Positions 22,170 through 30,888 of a DNA stretch of 64,000 bases are shown one piece after another. The notes under the pieces were generated by a model. It saw only the letters and a list, made by a program, of their open reading frames with translations, ran no database searches and was not told the DNA's origin. Positions within the stretch are counted from its first letter, which is position 1. Each line of letters starts with the position of its first letter. Origin of the DNA: Mycolicibacterium sp. BiH015. GTDB taxonomy: Bacteria > Actinomycetota > Actinomycetes > Mycobacteriales > Mycobacteriaceae. Made by a program: the position numbers and the translations under genes. Location of the stretch: positions 62,001-126,000 of the forward strand of contig NZ_JAQGCZ010000010.1 of assembly GCF_027706845.1 (NCBI RefSeq), read 5' to 3'.

Positions 22170-23165
22170 GTGCTACTTGAGTTCGATGCAGATCAGCGGC
22201 TGTGGCAGGAGACCGTGCGCGACGCGGTGTCCAAGCAGTGTCCGGCGTCGTTGATCCGCGATATCGCCGAGAATGGAGTCGACCCGGCGCCGCTGTGGAA
22301 CAGCTATCTCGACGCTGGCTGGACCGAACTGACCGATCCCGAGAACGCCGTCGAGCTCGCGATCGTCCTCGAGGAGCTGGGGCGAGCGACCGATCCCACT
22401 CCGTTCCTCGCCACGCTGACGCAGTTCGCGCCCCTTGTGGGTGACCACTTCGACGCCGGGGGCGCCGGGACCGCGGTCTATTCCGGCGTCAGCGCGGTCC
22501 GCGACGCCGACGGCTGGGTCCTCACCGGCACCGACCGCTTCGTCCTCGACGGCGACCGCGCGGACCGCCTCGCCGTCGTCACTCCCGCCGGCGTCTTTCT
22601 CATCGACGCCGAGCAGGCCACCACGCGCCGCGTCGACGTGTTCGACCCCGTCCTGCATGTCGCGGAGGTGTCGTTCGCCGGTGCGCGTGTGGCCGACTCC
22701 GAGCGGCTGCCTTCCGACACCGAGCGCGCCCGCCACGTCGCGCTGATGGGGATGGCCATCACGATGGTCGGCGCATGTCAGCGGATTCTCGACCTCGTGC
22801 TCGAGCACGCCAAGAGTCGCCAGCAGTTCGGCGTCGCGATCGGCACATTCCAGGCCGTTCAGCACAAGGCCACCGACATGTTCGTCGCCATCGAGCGTGC
22901 CCGCGCACTGTCGTACTTCTCGGCCCTCACCATCGCCGCCGACGATCCGCGGCGACGGCTGGCCGCAGCGATGGCGAAAGCGTCCGCGGGCGAATGTCAG
23001 TCTCTGGTCTTCAAGCACGGAATCCAGCTGTTCGGCGCAATGGGATTCACCTGGGAGAACGACCTGCAGTTCGCGCTGAAGCGGGCGAAGGCCGGCGAGC
23101 TGTTGCTCGGCGGGGCCGCCGAGCATCGCGCGATGATCGCGGAGGAATACGGAAGGGATCTGTAG
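22170..23165 (+). CDS. Acyl-CoA dehydrogenase subunit, short type
   Basis: A 331-residue acyl-CoA dehydrogenase starting at GTG 22170 behind AGAGGAGG. It keeps the C-terminal helices (SRQQFGVAIGTFQAVQHKAT, GIQLFGAMGFTWENDLQFAL) but lacks the catalytic Glu motif and part of the middle domain. Mycobacterial FadE pairs of this shape form alpha2beta2 enzymes in which one subunit carries the base. The next gene abuts its stop, so this is probably the beta-like partner of such an enzyme. Confidence 0.9.
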   Translation: MLLEFDADQRLWQETVRDAVSKQCPASLIRDIAENGVDPAPLWNSYLDAGWTELTDPENAVELAIVLEELGRATDPTPFLATLTQFAPLVGDHFDAGGAGTAVYSGVSAVRDADGWVLTGTDRFVLDGDRADRLAVVTPAGVFLIDAEQATTRRVDVFDPVLHVAEVSFAGARVADSERLPSDTERARHVALMGMAITMVGACQRILDLVLEHAKSRQQFGVAIGTFQAVQHKATDMFVAIERARALSYFSALTIAADDPRRRLAAAMAKASAGECQSLVFKHGIQLFGAMGFTWENDLQFALKRAKAGELLLGGAAEHRAMIAEEYGRDL

Positions 23166-24353
23166 ATGCAGCTGGCTTTCGACTCGGACGTCGAGGAGTT
23201 CCGCGCCGAGTTCTCCGCGTTCCTCGACGAACACACGCCGTCGGCGGCGCAGACTCTGGAGCGTCCCCGGTCGGTCTCACACATGCCGCAGTGGGCGCGC
23301 GACTGGCAGCGCAAGCTGTTCGACAACGGCTGGCTGCTGCCCGCGCAACCGCCCGAGTTCGGGGGCCGAAACGCTTCCGTCCTACAGACTTTCGTTCATG
23401 CCGAAGAACTGTGCCGGCGCCGCATCTACCACAGCTTCAACCCGCAGGGCGTGAACATCGTCGCCGCCTCGCTGCTGACGTTCGGCACCGAGGAGCAGAA
23501 GCATCAGTGGGCCGTCCCGGTGCTGCGCGGCGAGCGAACCGCGTCGCTGGGGATGAGCGAACCCAGTGCCGGCTCCGACCTCGCGTCTCTGCGTACCAAA
23601 GCTCAGTTCGTTTCTGACGCGACTGCGCCCTACTTCGTCGTCAACGGCCAGAAGGTGTGGACATCCGGCGCCCACGACGCCGACTTCCTGCTCACCTTCG
23701 TCCGCACCGACCCGGATGCCCCCAAGCACAAGGGCATCAGTGTGCTGCTGATCCCCACCGACCTCGACGGTGTGGTGTGCCGGCCGTTCGCCGACATGTG
23801 CGGTGTCGAGAACCTGGACTTCAATGAGGTCTTCTTCACCGACGTGCGGGTCCCCGCCGAGAACCTCGTCGGGCCGCTCAACGGTGGCTGGGGTGTTGCC
23901 AACGGATCACTCGGGCATGAGCGGACCATGATGTGGCTCGGCTTCGCCGATCGAATTGCCAACTGCATCGCCGACTTTGAACCCAAGACCGTCCTTGAGC
24001 GCGACGCGCTGGCCACGAGCATCATGGACTACGAGGCACTGCGGCTGCTCGGATCGGTCGGCATCGCCAAGGCAGCCCGCGGTGAGGTGGACGTGGCGTC
24101 GGTGTCCATCCCGAAGCTGCTCGGCGCAGAGGCCGAACAGCGAGTGGAGGGGCTCGCGCTGGAGGCCGCAGGCCCCGACGGGCTGGTTCACCCCACCACG
24201 TCGGGTCCTTATGCCCACATGAACCTCGACCACTACTTCGCCAGCTGGTTCGAGCGCTACTGTCGCAGCTTCGGTGGCACGATCGCCGGGGGTACCTCGG
24301 AAATTCAGCGCAACATCATCGCCCAGCAGGTGCTCGGTCTGCCCAGGCGCTAG
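23166..24353 (+). CDS. Acyl-CoA dehydrogenase subunit, probable catalytic partner
   Basis: A 395-residue acyl-CoA dehydrogenase whose ATG directly follows the previous TAG. FAD/substrate motifs: GMSEPSAGSDLA and VNGQKVWTSGAHDADF. The MCAD-type Glu position reads IAGGTSEIQ (Gly), but Glu252 in SLGHERTMM sits where isovaleryl-CoA dehydrogenase carries its base. I infer an alpha2beta2 enzyme with the preceding gene. Such enzymes act on bulky CoA thioesters, for example sterol side chains. Confidence 0.92.
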   Translation: MQLAFDSDVEEFRAEFSAFLDEHTPSAAQTLERPRSVSHMPQWARDWQRKLFDNGWLLPAQPPEFGGRNASVLQTFVHAEELCRRRIYHSFNPQGVNIVAASLLTFGTEEQKHQWAVPVLRGERTASLGMSEPSAGSDLASLRTKAQFVSDATAPYFVVNGQKVWTSGAHDADFLLTFVRTDPDAPKHKGISVLLIPTDLDGVVCRPFADMCGVENLDFNEVFFTDVRVPAENLVGPLNGGWGVANGSLGHERTMMWLGFADRIANCIADFEPKTVLERDALATSIMDYEALRLLGSVGIAKAARGEVDVASVSIPKLLGAEAEQRVEGLALEAAGPDGLVHPTTSGPYAHMNLDHYFASWFERYCRSFGGTIAGGTSEIQRNIIAQQVLGLPRR

Positions 24354-24364
24354 GAGTTCCTCCG

Positions 24365-25492
24365 ATGAAGGTCCAGCCCGCGGCCTTTCTGCGGACCACA
24401 CTGCCGCTCGATCTGAGCCAGTTGGGACACTTGGATTGCGGTCGCTACCACTCGATCTGGTTGCCGGACCATATGGTCAGCTTCTGGCCGGACTCCATCT
24501 GGACACCCGAGTTCACTGATCTCGCCGTCGCGTCGCCGTCTCCGCACCGCCATCTCGACGGGATGGCGGTGGCAGCGGCAGCAGCGGTGCTGACCGAGAA
24601 GGTGCCGCTGGTCACCAGTGTGGTCGACACCGTGCGGCGCCATCCCGCGTCGCTCGCGCAGAGCGCCTTGACCATCGATCACCTGGCCAAGGGTCGGTTC
24701 ATTCTCGGCCTGGGCAGCGGCGAGCGCGAGAACATCGAACCCTACGGCTTCGAATTCAGCCGCCCCGTCAGCCGTTTCGAGGAAGCGTTACAGGTGATCC
24801 GGCTGCTCTGGGACAGCAACGGACCCGTCGACTTCGACGGTAAGCATTTTCGGCTGCAGCACGCAAGGCTCGACACCGAGCCGTTCGACGGCCGCTACCC
24901 GCCGATCTGGATCGGCGCCAGCGGACCGCGCTCACTCGACATCGCCGGACGCTACGCCGACGGTTGGTGGCCTGCTGGGGCGTGGACCCCTGAGGATTAC
25001 GCCGCCAAGCTCGCGCGGGTCAAGGCATCCGCCGATCGCGCGGGCCGCGACCCCGACCGGATAACGCCCAGCTTCATCCAGGTCTGCATCGTCGGGCGCG
25101 ACGACGCCGAGCTGGCCACAATTCTCGACGCGCCGCTGGTGAAGTCCTTCCTGTTGCAGATTTCGGCGCAGACGTTGTCCGCGTTCGGATTTCAGCATCC
25201 CATGGGGGAGGACTGGGGGGGCTTCCACGACATCGATCCCGGCGCGCTGACCCGCGACCGAATCGTCGAGTTCCTGGCCCGTGTCGAGCCGAAGATGATT
25301 CTGGCCATGGTGCCTCACGGGACGCCGAAAAAGGTGGCGCACAGGGTTAAAGAGTTCGTCGACGCTGGGCTGCGTGTGCCGAAGATCCTCGATTACGGGG
25401 CAATGGCGGGTCTCGACTTCGCGGCACAATCGGCGCGAAACGTCAGGGAAGTAGAGGACGAGCTCATGCAGATGTGCGGAGAAATCTCATGA
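24365..25492 (+). CDS. Luciferase-like F420-dependent oxidoreductase
   Basis: A 375-residue LLM-class protein: SIWLPDHMVSFWPDSIWTPE (about residues 30-49), the nonprolyl-peptide/flavin region LVTSVVDTVRRHPASLAQ, FILGLGSGERENIEPYG and PPIWIGASGPRSLDIAGRYA. The family uses F420 or FMN. The WLPDH start resembles F420-dependent ketoreductases and alcohol dehydrogenases of mycobacteria. It lies 11 bp after the acyl-CoA dehydrogenase pair with GGAG upstream, and overlaps the next gene (ATGA). Confidence 0.88.
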   Translation: MKVQPAAFLRTTLPLDLSQLGHLDCGRYHSIWLPDHMVSFWPDSIWTPEFTDLAVASPSPHRHLDGMAVAAAAAVLTEKVPLVTSVVDTVRRHPASLAQSALTIDHLAKGRFILGLGSGERENIEPYGFEFSRPVSRFEEALQVIRLLWDSNGPVDFDGKHFRLQHARLDTEPFDGRYPPIWIGASGPRSLDIAGRYADGWWPAGAWTPEDYAAKLARVKASADRAGRDPDRITPSFIQVCIVGRDDAELATILDAPLVKSFLLQISAQTLSAFGFQHPMGEDWGGFHDIDPGALTRDRIVEFLARVEPKMILAMVPHGTPKKVAHRVKEFVDAGLRVPKILDYGAMAGLDFAAQSARNVREVEDELMQMCGEIS

Positions 25493-26652
25493 TGCGCAGC
25501 GCTGCCGACATGCTGAGCAGCGCCGAGACGGAAACCGGCCTGCGGGATTACGGCGATCCCACTCTGCCGGAGCGCTTCGGAATCGCCGTCGACCATCTCA
25601 ACAACCTGGGAATGGACGTCGAGGGCTGTCGTCAGGCCGCTCACGTCTGCCACTGGCTGCTCACCACGCGACTGGAATTCATCGAGGACCGAAACAGATA
25701 CCCGATCGCCGACGAAGTCATCGACCGACCGATGTTCGTCACCGGTGAGCCTCGCTCGGGCACCACGCTGATGCACGCGCTGATGTCGGTCGACCCGGAT
25801 TCGCGCGCACTGCGTTTCTGGGAGGTCATGTATCCGTCCCCGCCGCCGGGTATCGCCGAGCCCGGCGACACGCGCCGGGCGCGCGCCGACGCCCACTGGC
25901 ATGAGATCAACGCCAAAATGCCCAAATGGCTGCACAGCCATCCGTACAACGACATGCTCGGTGACGGCCTCCCCGAGGACGAGCGCACCTGGGCGTTCGA
26001 CTTTCGCGTCATGACGCCGACGGCGTGGTGGCGGGTGCCCATGCAGACAGTGGTCGGCGGGCTGCCGACCGACCCCACCGCCCAGTACCGGTTGCACCGG
26101 GCGATGCTGCAACAGTTCCAGTACCACAGGTCGCCGAAACGCTGGGTGCTCAAAGGCTTCCACGGATTTCGCCTCGCCGAGTTGTTCGACGCCTACCCCG
26201 ATGCCACCCTGCTGTGGCTGCACCGAGACCCCGTACAAGTGGCCGCGTCGCGCACCATGATGATGGCCGACATCCTGGAAGGCATCGTCGGTTCCATCGA
26301 TCTGCACGCCGCGGCGCAGATGCACCTCGACCTTACGCGCGAAAGCGTCGCGAACACGATGACGAATCCGCTGGTCGACGATCCCCGGATACAGCATGTG
26401 CGGTACACGGACTTTGTCGGGGACCCGGTGACCACGGTGCGTGACTTCTACGCTTTCAGCGACCGCTTCCTCACCGAGGACGCCGAGTCCCGGATGCGGC
26501 ACTACCTGGCCACCAACAAGGGTGACCGCCACGGGAAATTCCATTACTCCACAAGCCTTCTCACCGACATCGGCGAGAACCTGGACGCGCTGCACGAAGA
26601 GTTCCGGCCCTTCCGGGAACGCTTCGGGGTTGCCATCGAGAATCGTGGCTGA
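25489..26652 (+). CDS. Sulfotransferase-family protein
   Basis: A 387-residue protein starting at ATG 25489 (overlap ATGA). The PAPS 5'-phosphosulfate loop is TGEPRSGTTLMHALM (about residues 85-99) and the 3'-phosphate-binding segment is WLHRDPVQVAASR. This mycobacterial family is large, and many members have no known acceptor. In a catabolic operon it may sulfate an alcohol intermediate or be a fold relative with another role. Confidence 0.85.
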   Translation: MMRSAADMLSSAETETGLRDYGDPTLPERFGIAVDHLNNLGMDVEGCRQAAHVCHWLLTTRLEFIEDRNRYPIADEVIDRPMFVTGEPRSGTTLMHALMSVDPDSRALRFWEVMYPSPPPGIAEPGDTRRARADAHWHEINAKMPKWLHSHPYNDMLGDGLPEDERTWAFDFRVMTPTAWWRVPMQTVVGGLPTDPTAQYRLHRAMLQQFQYHRSPKRWVLKGFHGFRLAELFDAYPDATLLWLHRDPVQVAASRTMMMADILEGIVGSIDLHAAAQMHLDLTRESVANTMTNPLVDDPRIQHVRYTDFVGDPVTTVRDFYAFSDRFLTEDAESRMRHYLATNKGDRHGKFHYSTSLLTDIGENLDALHEEFRPFRERFGVAIENRG

Positions 26653-27433
26653 GCCGGCTGCCCAGATCGGGCGTTTGTCCGTGCACTCCGTCGCCTTCTA
26701 CGGTGCGACACTCGGGCAGATGTGCGCGCACTGGGAGACGCTGGGTCTGCGCCGTCTCAGTCTCATCGATGCACAACTGAGCGAGTCGAACGTACCCGGA
26801 CTCATTACTGCACAGGGCTATTCGGTGGAGTCGGTGTTCCATCTGTTCGACACCGCCGACGGTCTGCGGCGGGTGATCGAGGCTGCCGGCGAGGTCGGCG
26901 CCCGCGTGATCTACATGCTGACCGGCGGCCGCGGCGACCTCACCTGGGACGATGCCGCGTCCCGGTTCTGCGACGCGGTGCAGCCGTGTCTCGACGACGC
27001 GGCAGCGGCGGGGGTGGCGCTGGCTATCGAGAACGCCTCGGGCCTCTACGCCGACATCCATATCGCCCACACGCTGCGGGACACCATCGAGCTGGCCGAA
27101 TCGGCGGGCCTGGGCGTCTGCGTCGACCTGTTCCATTGCTGGACGGAAGCCCACCTGCCTGCGCTGCTCGACCGTGCTCTGCCCCGAACCGAGCTGATCC
27201 AGCTCAGCGACTATGTCCTCGGCGACAGGGAACTGCCCGCGCGGGCAGTTCCCGGCGACGGTGCGATTCCCCTGGAAACACTGATCGCACAGGCGATCGG
27301 CGGCGGCTATCGGCACGGTTTCGATCTCGAACTGATCGGCCCCCGCATCCAGCGCGAAGGGCCGGTCGCAGCGGCGCGCCGTGCGTGCGTCGCGGTGTCG
27401 ACGATGTTGTCCCGCTGCGAGACAGCGAGGTAG
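26645..27433 (+). CDS. Sugar-phosphate isomerase/epimerase-like TIM-barrel protein
   Basis: A 262-residue protein starting at GTG 26645, inside the last codons of the sulfotransferase gene. It has the xylose-isomerase-like barrel: VIYMLTGGRGDLTWDDAASR, VALAIENASGLYAD (Glu metal ligand), GVCVDLFHCWTEAHLP (Asp, His) and HGFDLELIGPRIQ (Glu). The metal-site residues are present, so it should be an active divalent-metal isomerase, epimerase or hydrolase of unknown substrate. Confidence 0.8.
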   Translation: MAEPAAQIGRLSVHSVAFYGATLGQMCAHWETLGLRRLSLIDAQLSESNVPGLITAQGYSVESVFHLFDTADGLRRVIEAAGEVGARVIYMLTGGRGDLTWDDAASRFCDAVQPCLDDAAAAGVALAIENASGLYADIHIAHTLRDTIELAESAGLGVCVDLFHCWTEAHLPALLDRALPRTELIQLSDYVLGDRELPARAVPGDGAIPLETLIAQAIGGGYRHGFDLELIGPRIQREGPVAAARRACVAVSTMLSRCETAR

Positions 27434-27435
27434 CA

Positions 27436-28644
27436 ATGGCGTATGGGGACGGCGAGCACGACGCTGCTCTGCTTGGCGCCTGGGAGACGTTCTGCGAACG
27501 CTTGAAAGCGGCAGGGGAGCAGGCCTTCAAAGATCACAACGCGGTGTCCGGCGCGCAACGTGTCGACGCGTTGCGTTTCCTGACCCAGAACCTCGGGCAG
27601 GCCTTCGACCTTGCCCTGGAGACCCGGGACACCCGCTATCCGAGCCTGCACGCCTTCTGCGGGCCGAGCCGCAAACTGGGCGGTGACTGCGCCGACTTCA
27701 CCTATCAGCAGGCATGGATCGACGGCGAATCGACCTACCGCATCGCCGGGCAGCGTGGAACGGCCCGCTTCTTCAACATGACTGTGCAGGGTCCCCGGCC
27801 CGACGGGCCCGGCGTGCTTCACGAGCCATTCGGCGACGTGCCCGAGGCGAACCTGACCGGCGCAGAGCTTGTCACGGCGGCCGACGGCACCTTCGAGGTG
27901 TTCATCGGCGGACCGCGCCGCGGGGAGAACTGGTTGCCGACCACACCTGGATCCCGAAAACTCTTCGTCCGCCAAGGTTTTGACGACTGGAATGAAGAAC
28001 CCGCGCGATTGCGGATCGAACGGACCGACATGGCTTCGCCGAGACCGGTGCCCACCTCGGAGCAGATGGTCGAGGCGATCGCATGGGCCGGCGAATTCGT
28101 GACCGGTGTGATGGCCGACTGGCCGGAATTCCCCTTCGCGTACGGGGGAGTGGATGCCGAACGGCCGAACCACTTTCCGGCCGTGCTCGTCGGGGAGGGC
28201 GACGTCGAGCGGGGGCGCGCCGCGGCGAACATGTACTGGATGCTCGCCGCCGACGAGGCGCTCGTCGTCGAATTCGACGCCCATGATGGACTGTGGACGC
28301 TCACCAACATGGGGGTGTTCTTCAACAGCATGGACTTCCTCTACCGTCCGGTCAGCTACACCCCGAGCCGCACACTCGTCGACGACGACGGCACGGTGCG
28401 GCTGATCCTCGCCCACACCGACCCGGGATTCCACAACTGGATCGACACCCAGGGGTTCGAGCGCGGCAATCTCACCTACCGGCACATGCTCGAAGGGTCC
28501 CCGGCCGTACTGCACACCCGGGTCGTCAAGCATGCGGCGCTCGCGCAGGTGCTGCCAAACACGCCCGTCATCACCGCGCCGGAGCGCACCGCGCAGATGT
28601 GGGCGCGTTTCAACGGGATCAGACGACGCTATCCGTCGCTCTGA
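27436..28644 (+). CDS. DUF1214-domain protein
   Basis: A 402-residue soluble protein starting at ATG 27436, two bases after the TIM-barrel gene. The C-terminal part has DUF1214-type sequence (FNSMDFLYRPVSYTPSRTLV, TDPGFHNWIDTQGFERGNLT). The N-terminal half includes LGGDCADFTYQQAWIDGEST. No catalytic residues can be named. The role is unknown, but its frequent place beside lipid and steroid operons suggests handling of a hydrophobic compound. It ends the rightward unit just before the palindromic repeat. Confidence 0.75.
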   Translation: MAYGDGEHDAALLGAWETFCERLKAAGEQAFKDHNAVSGAQRVDALRFLTQNLGQAFDLALETRDTRYPSLHAFCGPSRKLGGDCADFTYQQAWIDGESTYRIAGQRGTARFFNMTVQGPRPDGPGVLHEPFGDVPEANLTGAELVTAADGTFEVFIGGPRRGENWLPTTPGSRKLFVRQGFDDWNEEPARLRIERTDMASPRPVPTSEQMVEAIAWAGEFVTGVMADWPEFPFAYGGVDAERPNHFPAVLVGEGDVERGRAAANMYWMLAADEALVVEFDAHDGLWTLTNMGVFFNSMDFLYRPVSYTPSRTLVDDDGTVRLILAHTDPGFHNWIDTQGFERGNLTYRHMLEGSPAVLHTRVVKHAALAQVLPNTPVITAPERTAQMWARFNGIRRRYPSL

Positions 28645-28649
28645 CGGCA

Positions 28650-28712
28650 CGCGAGCGCGCGCGCAATGTACGCACCGCGCGGCGTGTCGGCGTGCGAACA
28701 CGCGCGCTCGCG
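28650..28712. repeat. GC-rich palindromic intergenic repeat, copy B
   Basis: Arms CGCGAGCGCGCG (28650-28661) and CGCGCGCTCGCG (28701-28712) are exact reverse complements around a 39-base spacer. Its layout and sequence resemble 9132-9193. It lies between the DUF1214 gene (rightward) and a secreted-protein gene (leftward), again at converging gene ends. Confidence 0.7.
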
Positions 28713-28730
28713 GTGCGAGGGGTCAGATCA

Positions 28731-29168
28731 TCACAGGCGCTGGAGCTTGAACGTCCAGAACTGGCTGCCGGGCGGGCCATTGAAGCAGCCGACGTCGAAC
28801 TTCGAGTCGATGGTGCCCAGCAGCGTCACGGCATCCCAGGAATACGTCTCGCGTGTCGGCATCACATGGCCGGGGCACTGGAGCCCGTCGGGCACGTCGA
28901 CGGTGAAGGTGTAGCGACCGTTGTCGAGCCACACCTTGCTCTCGTAATACTGGTAGTAGGCCAGTCGGGGCCGCGCGGCGACGTTGAGACAGTTCGGATT
29001 CTTCTCGGGGATGCACAATGAGACGAACCAGAACCACGACGCGCGCGTATACCTGTTGGTGAGCAGGTCGTAGTTGCCGATGGCGAAGTTGGCTGACGAC
29101 GGCGGCGCGAGAACTGTCGCGACCGCCATCAGGGCGGTCGCCACCACCCCGATCCTGCTGAGCCTCAT
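28731..29168 (-). CDS. Small secreted protein, unknown
   Basis: A 145-residue protein with a Sec signal peptide (RLSRIGVVATALMAVATVLA, cleavage near PSSA-N). The mature part has several Cys (SLCIPE, NCLNV, GLQCPG, VGCFNG) that could form disulfides and is rich in Tyr and Trp (TRASWFWF, YYQYYES). It belongs to a broad mycobacterial type of small exported proteins with no known function, like those at 47380-48859. It lies 72 bp upstream of the end of a P450 gene on the other side. Confidence 0.75.
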   Translation of the reverse strand: MRLSRIGVVATALMAVATVLAPPSSANFAIGNYDLLTNRYTRASWFWFVSLCIPEKNPNCLNVAARPRLAYYQYYESKVWLDNGRYTFTVDVPDGLQCPGHVMPTRETYSWDAVTLLGTIDSKFDVGCFNGPPGSQFWTFKLQRL

Positions 29169-29240
29169 CGCTCATCCTCCCAACGTTTGCCGCTACTCAT
29201 GGAACCACCTCGCCGCCAAGTGCGGGCCGGTTCAGCGCAG

Positions 29241-30611
29241 CTAGTCGATGACCGCAGCTTCCTTGCGTTCGGTGATCGGGCGGGCGAGTTCCTGCTCGTC
29301 GCAGATGCGCTGCAGCTTCTCGATCGTCTCATCGAGCCCGGGGCCCAGCGGCTTTCTCGGCGTGAACGTTGCGGGCAGATGCCTCATGCCCTGGATGACG
29401 CCGATGGTGTCGTAATGCACGGTTCCCTCGGGATCGCACACGTAGTCGGGCATCCGGTCCAGCACCGCGGTCAGCATCGACTTGAACACCGTACGCGCGA
29501 CGTTGGATCCCACGCACCGGTGCACGCCGATGCCGAAGCTGAAGTGCCGGTTGCCCTTTCGGTCCAAGACGATCTCGTTGGGCTTGTCGAACACGGCAGG
29601 GTCGCGGTTGGCCATCGCCCACGACAACCAAAGGCGTTCGTATTGCTTGAATTGCTGGCCTACGACCTCGACATCCTCGGCGAACGTCCGGCCGTCGCCT
29701 GGTGCGGGGGTGAAGAAGCGCAGGAACTCCTCGGTCGCAGGATTCAGCAGCGTCGCGCGCTCGCGGCTGAGCCTCTCGCGTTCGTCGGGGTGCTCGCCGA
29801 GCCATTCCAGCGCATGCGCGGTCAACGCCGTGGTGGTGTCGAATCCGCCGCCGATGATCAGCCCCAGATTGCCCAGCAGCTCCATGTCGGGGGCGGGCTC
29901 CCCGTCGATCCGCAACTGCACCAACGCATTCACCAGACCGGGGCGCGGGTTCTCCCGGATCTCGATCATGTTGTTGATGAGATCGATGCCCATCTCGCGG
30001 TGCTGCTCGTTGATCTTCTCGCGCTCGGGGGAATGCTCCGGCGTGTACACCGATGCGTGGGTGGGCTCGCTGTAGACGTTCCACTTCTTCAGGCTGATGC
30101 CCATCATCGCGAGAGTGAACACCGCAGGGACCACGTTGGCCAGGTGGTCGACGAAATCGATGCGTCCCGACTCGATGTGCTCGTCGAGCGCCGCCCGGGT
30201 GATCTCGTCGATGAACGGTTCCCACCGCTTGATCGCTGCGGGGGACAGGTACGGATTCAGTGCACCGCGGTAGATGCTGTGCTCAGGCTCGTCCATTTCC
30301 AGGATGCCGCCGCGAACGACGGTCGCTCGACTGGCTTTGGGAATGGTGATGCCCTGGAACGGCGTCTCCCCTGAGATGTCATGGTGGTTGGACACCGCCG
30401 GGCAGCGGGCGAGCTCGAAGACGTGCTTGCTGTCGGCCGCCACCCAGTGCCCGTCGTAGACGTCGGTCCACGCCATCGGGCACTTGGACTGCATCTCCTC
30501 GGTGATCTTCTCGAACTGCAGCCGGTACTCGGGCGTGTGCCGGTCGAAGTGGTAGCGGTTCTTCTTTCGGCTGTCGTCGGCGGTGCCGTTAACGACGTCG
30601 TCGACACTCAA
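29241..30611 (-). CDS. Cytochrome P450
   Basis: A P450 of 456 residues if started at TTG 30611, which has AGAGGGAG seven bases upstream. A GTG at 30662 would add 17 residues but would put the start inside a stem-loop. Motifs: IIGGGFDTTTALT (I-helix), EEFLRFF (ExxR) and FGIGVHRCVG with haem Cys at about 366. It is longer than the other four P450s and has a distinctive KKNRYHFDRHTPEYR N-terminus. Its electron donor is probably the ferredoxin 70 bp upstream. Confidence 0.93.
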   Translation of the reverse strand: MSVDDVVNGTADDSRKKNRYHFDRHTPEYRLQFEKITEEMQSKCPMAWTDVYDGHWVAADSKHVFELARCPAVSNHHDISGETPFQGITIPKASRATVVRGGILEMDEPEHSIYRGALNPYLSPAAIKRWEPFIDEITRAALDEHIESGRIDFVDHLANVVPAVFTLAMMGISLKKWNVYSEPTHASVYTPEHSPEREKINEQHREMGIDLINNMIEIRENPRPGLVNALVQLRIDGEPAPDMELLGNLGLIIGGGFDTTTALTAHALEWLGEHPDERERLSRERATLLNPATEEFLRFFTPAPGDGRTFAEDVEVVGQQFKQYERLWLSWAMANRDPAVFDKPNEIVLDRKGNRHFSFGIGVHRCVGSNVARTVFKSMLTAVLDRMPDYVCDPEGTVHYDTIGVIQGMRHLPATFTPRKPLGPGLDETIEKLQRICDEQELARPITERKEAAVID

Positions 30612-30629
30612 TGCTCTGCTCCCTCTGAT

Positions 30630-30678
30630 GATTTCGGTGTCGTCGGTCTCCGTCAGCGACACCTACGACACCGAAATC
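30630..30678. repeat. 13-bp perfect inverted repeat between ferredoxin and P450 genes
   Basis: GATTTCGGTGTCG (30630-30642) and CGACACCGAAATC (30666-30678) are exact reverse complements with a 23-base loop; with one mismatch the arms extend to 17 bp. It fills the gap between the ferredoxin stop (30682) and the preferred P450 start (30611). It could set relative expression in the leftward mRNA or be an operator for an internal promoter. Confidence 0.65.
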
Positions 30679-30681
30679 GCC

Positions 30682-30876
30682 CTATTCTTCGATCGAAATG
30701 GCTTGTTCCGGGCACGAGTGCACGGCTTCGCGGACCGCGTCCTCCTGCTCGGCGGGCACGACCTCATTGACCGGCGACGCTGTGCCGTCGATGTCGCTGA
30801 GCTCAAAGGAATCCGGCGCGATCATCGAGCACAGCGTGTGCCCCTGGCACCGTCCCGAATCGACAAAAACCTTCAC
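30682..30876 (-). CDS. Small ferredoxin (3Fe-4S type)
   Basis: A 64-residue ferredoxin starting at GTG 30876 with GGAGGGC upstream. CQGHTLC, APDSFEL and SCPEQAISI give the CxxHxxC...CP pattern of P450-type 3Fe-4S ferredoxins. It lies 12 bp after the SDR gene and precedes the P450 in the same direction, so it probably delivers electrons to that P450. Confidence 0.93.
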   Translation of the reverse strand: MKVFVDSGRCQGHTLCSMIAPDSFELSDIDGTASPVNEVVPAEQEDAVREAVHSCPEQAISIEE

Positions 30877-30888
30877 GAACGTGCCCTC

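Noticed and set aside
26722..27430. Long rightward frame covering the TIM-barrel gene
   Set aside because: Its residues before 27436 are Arg/Gly-rich shadow of the true isomerase-like frame. Only the DUF1214 part from 27436 is real.
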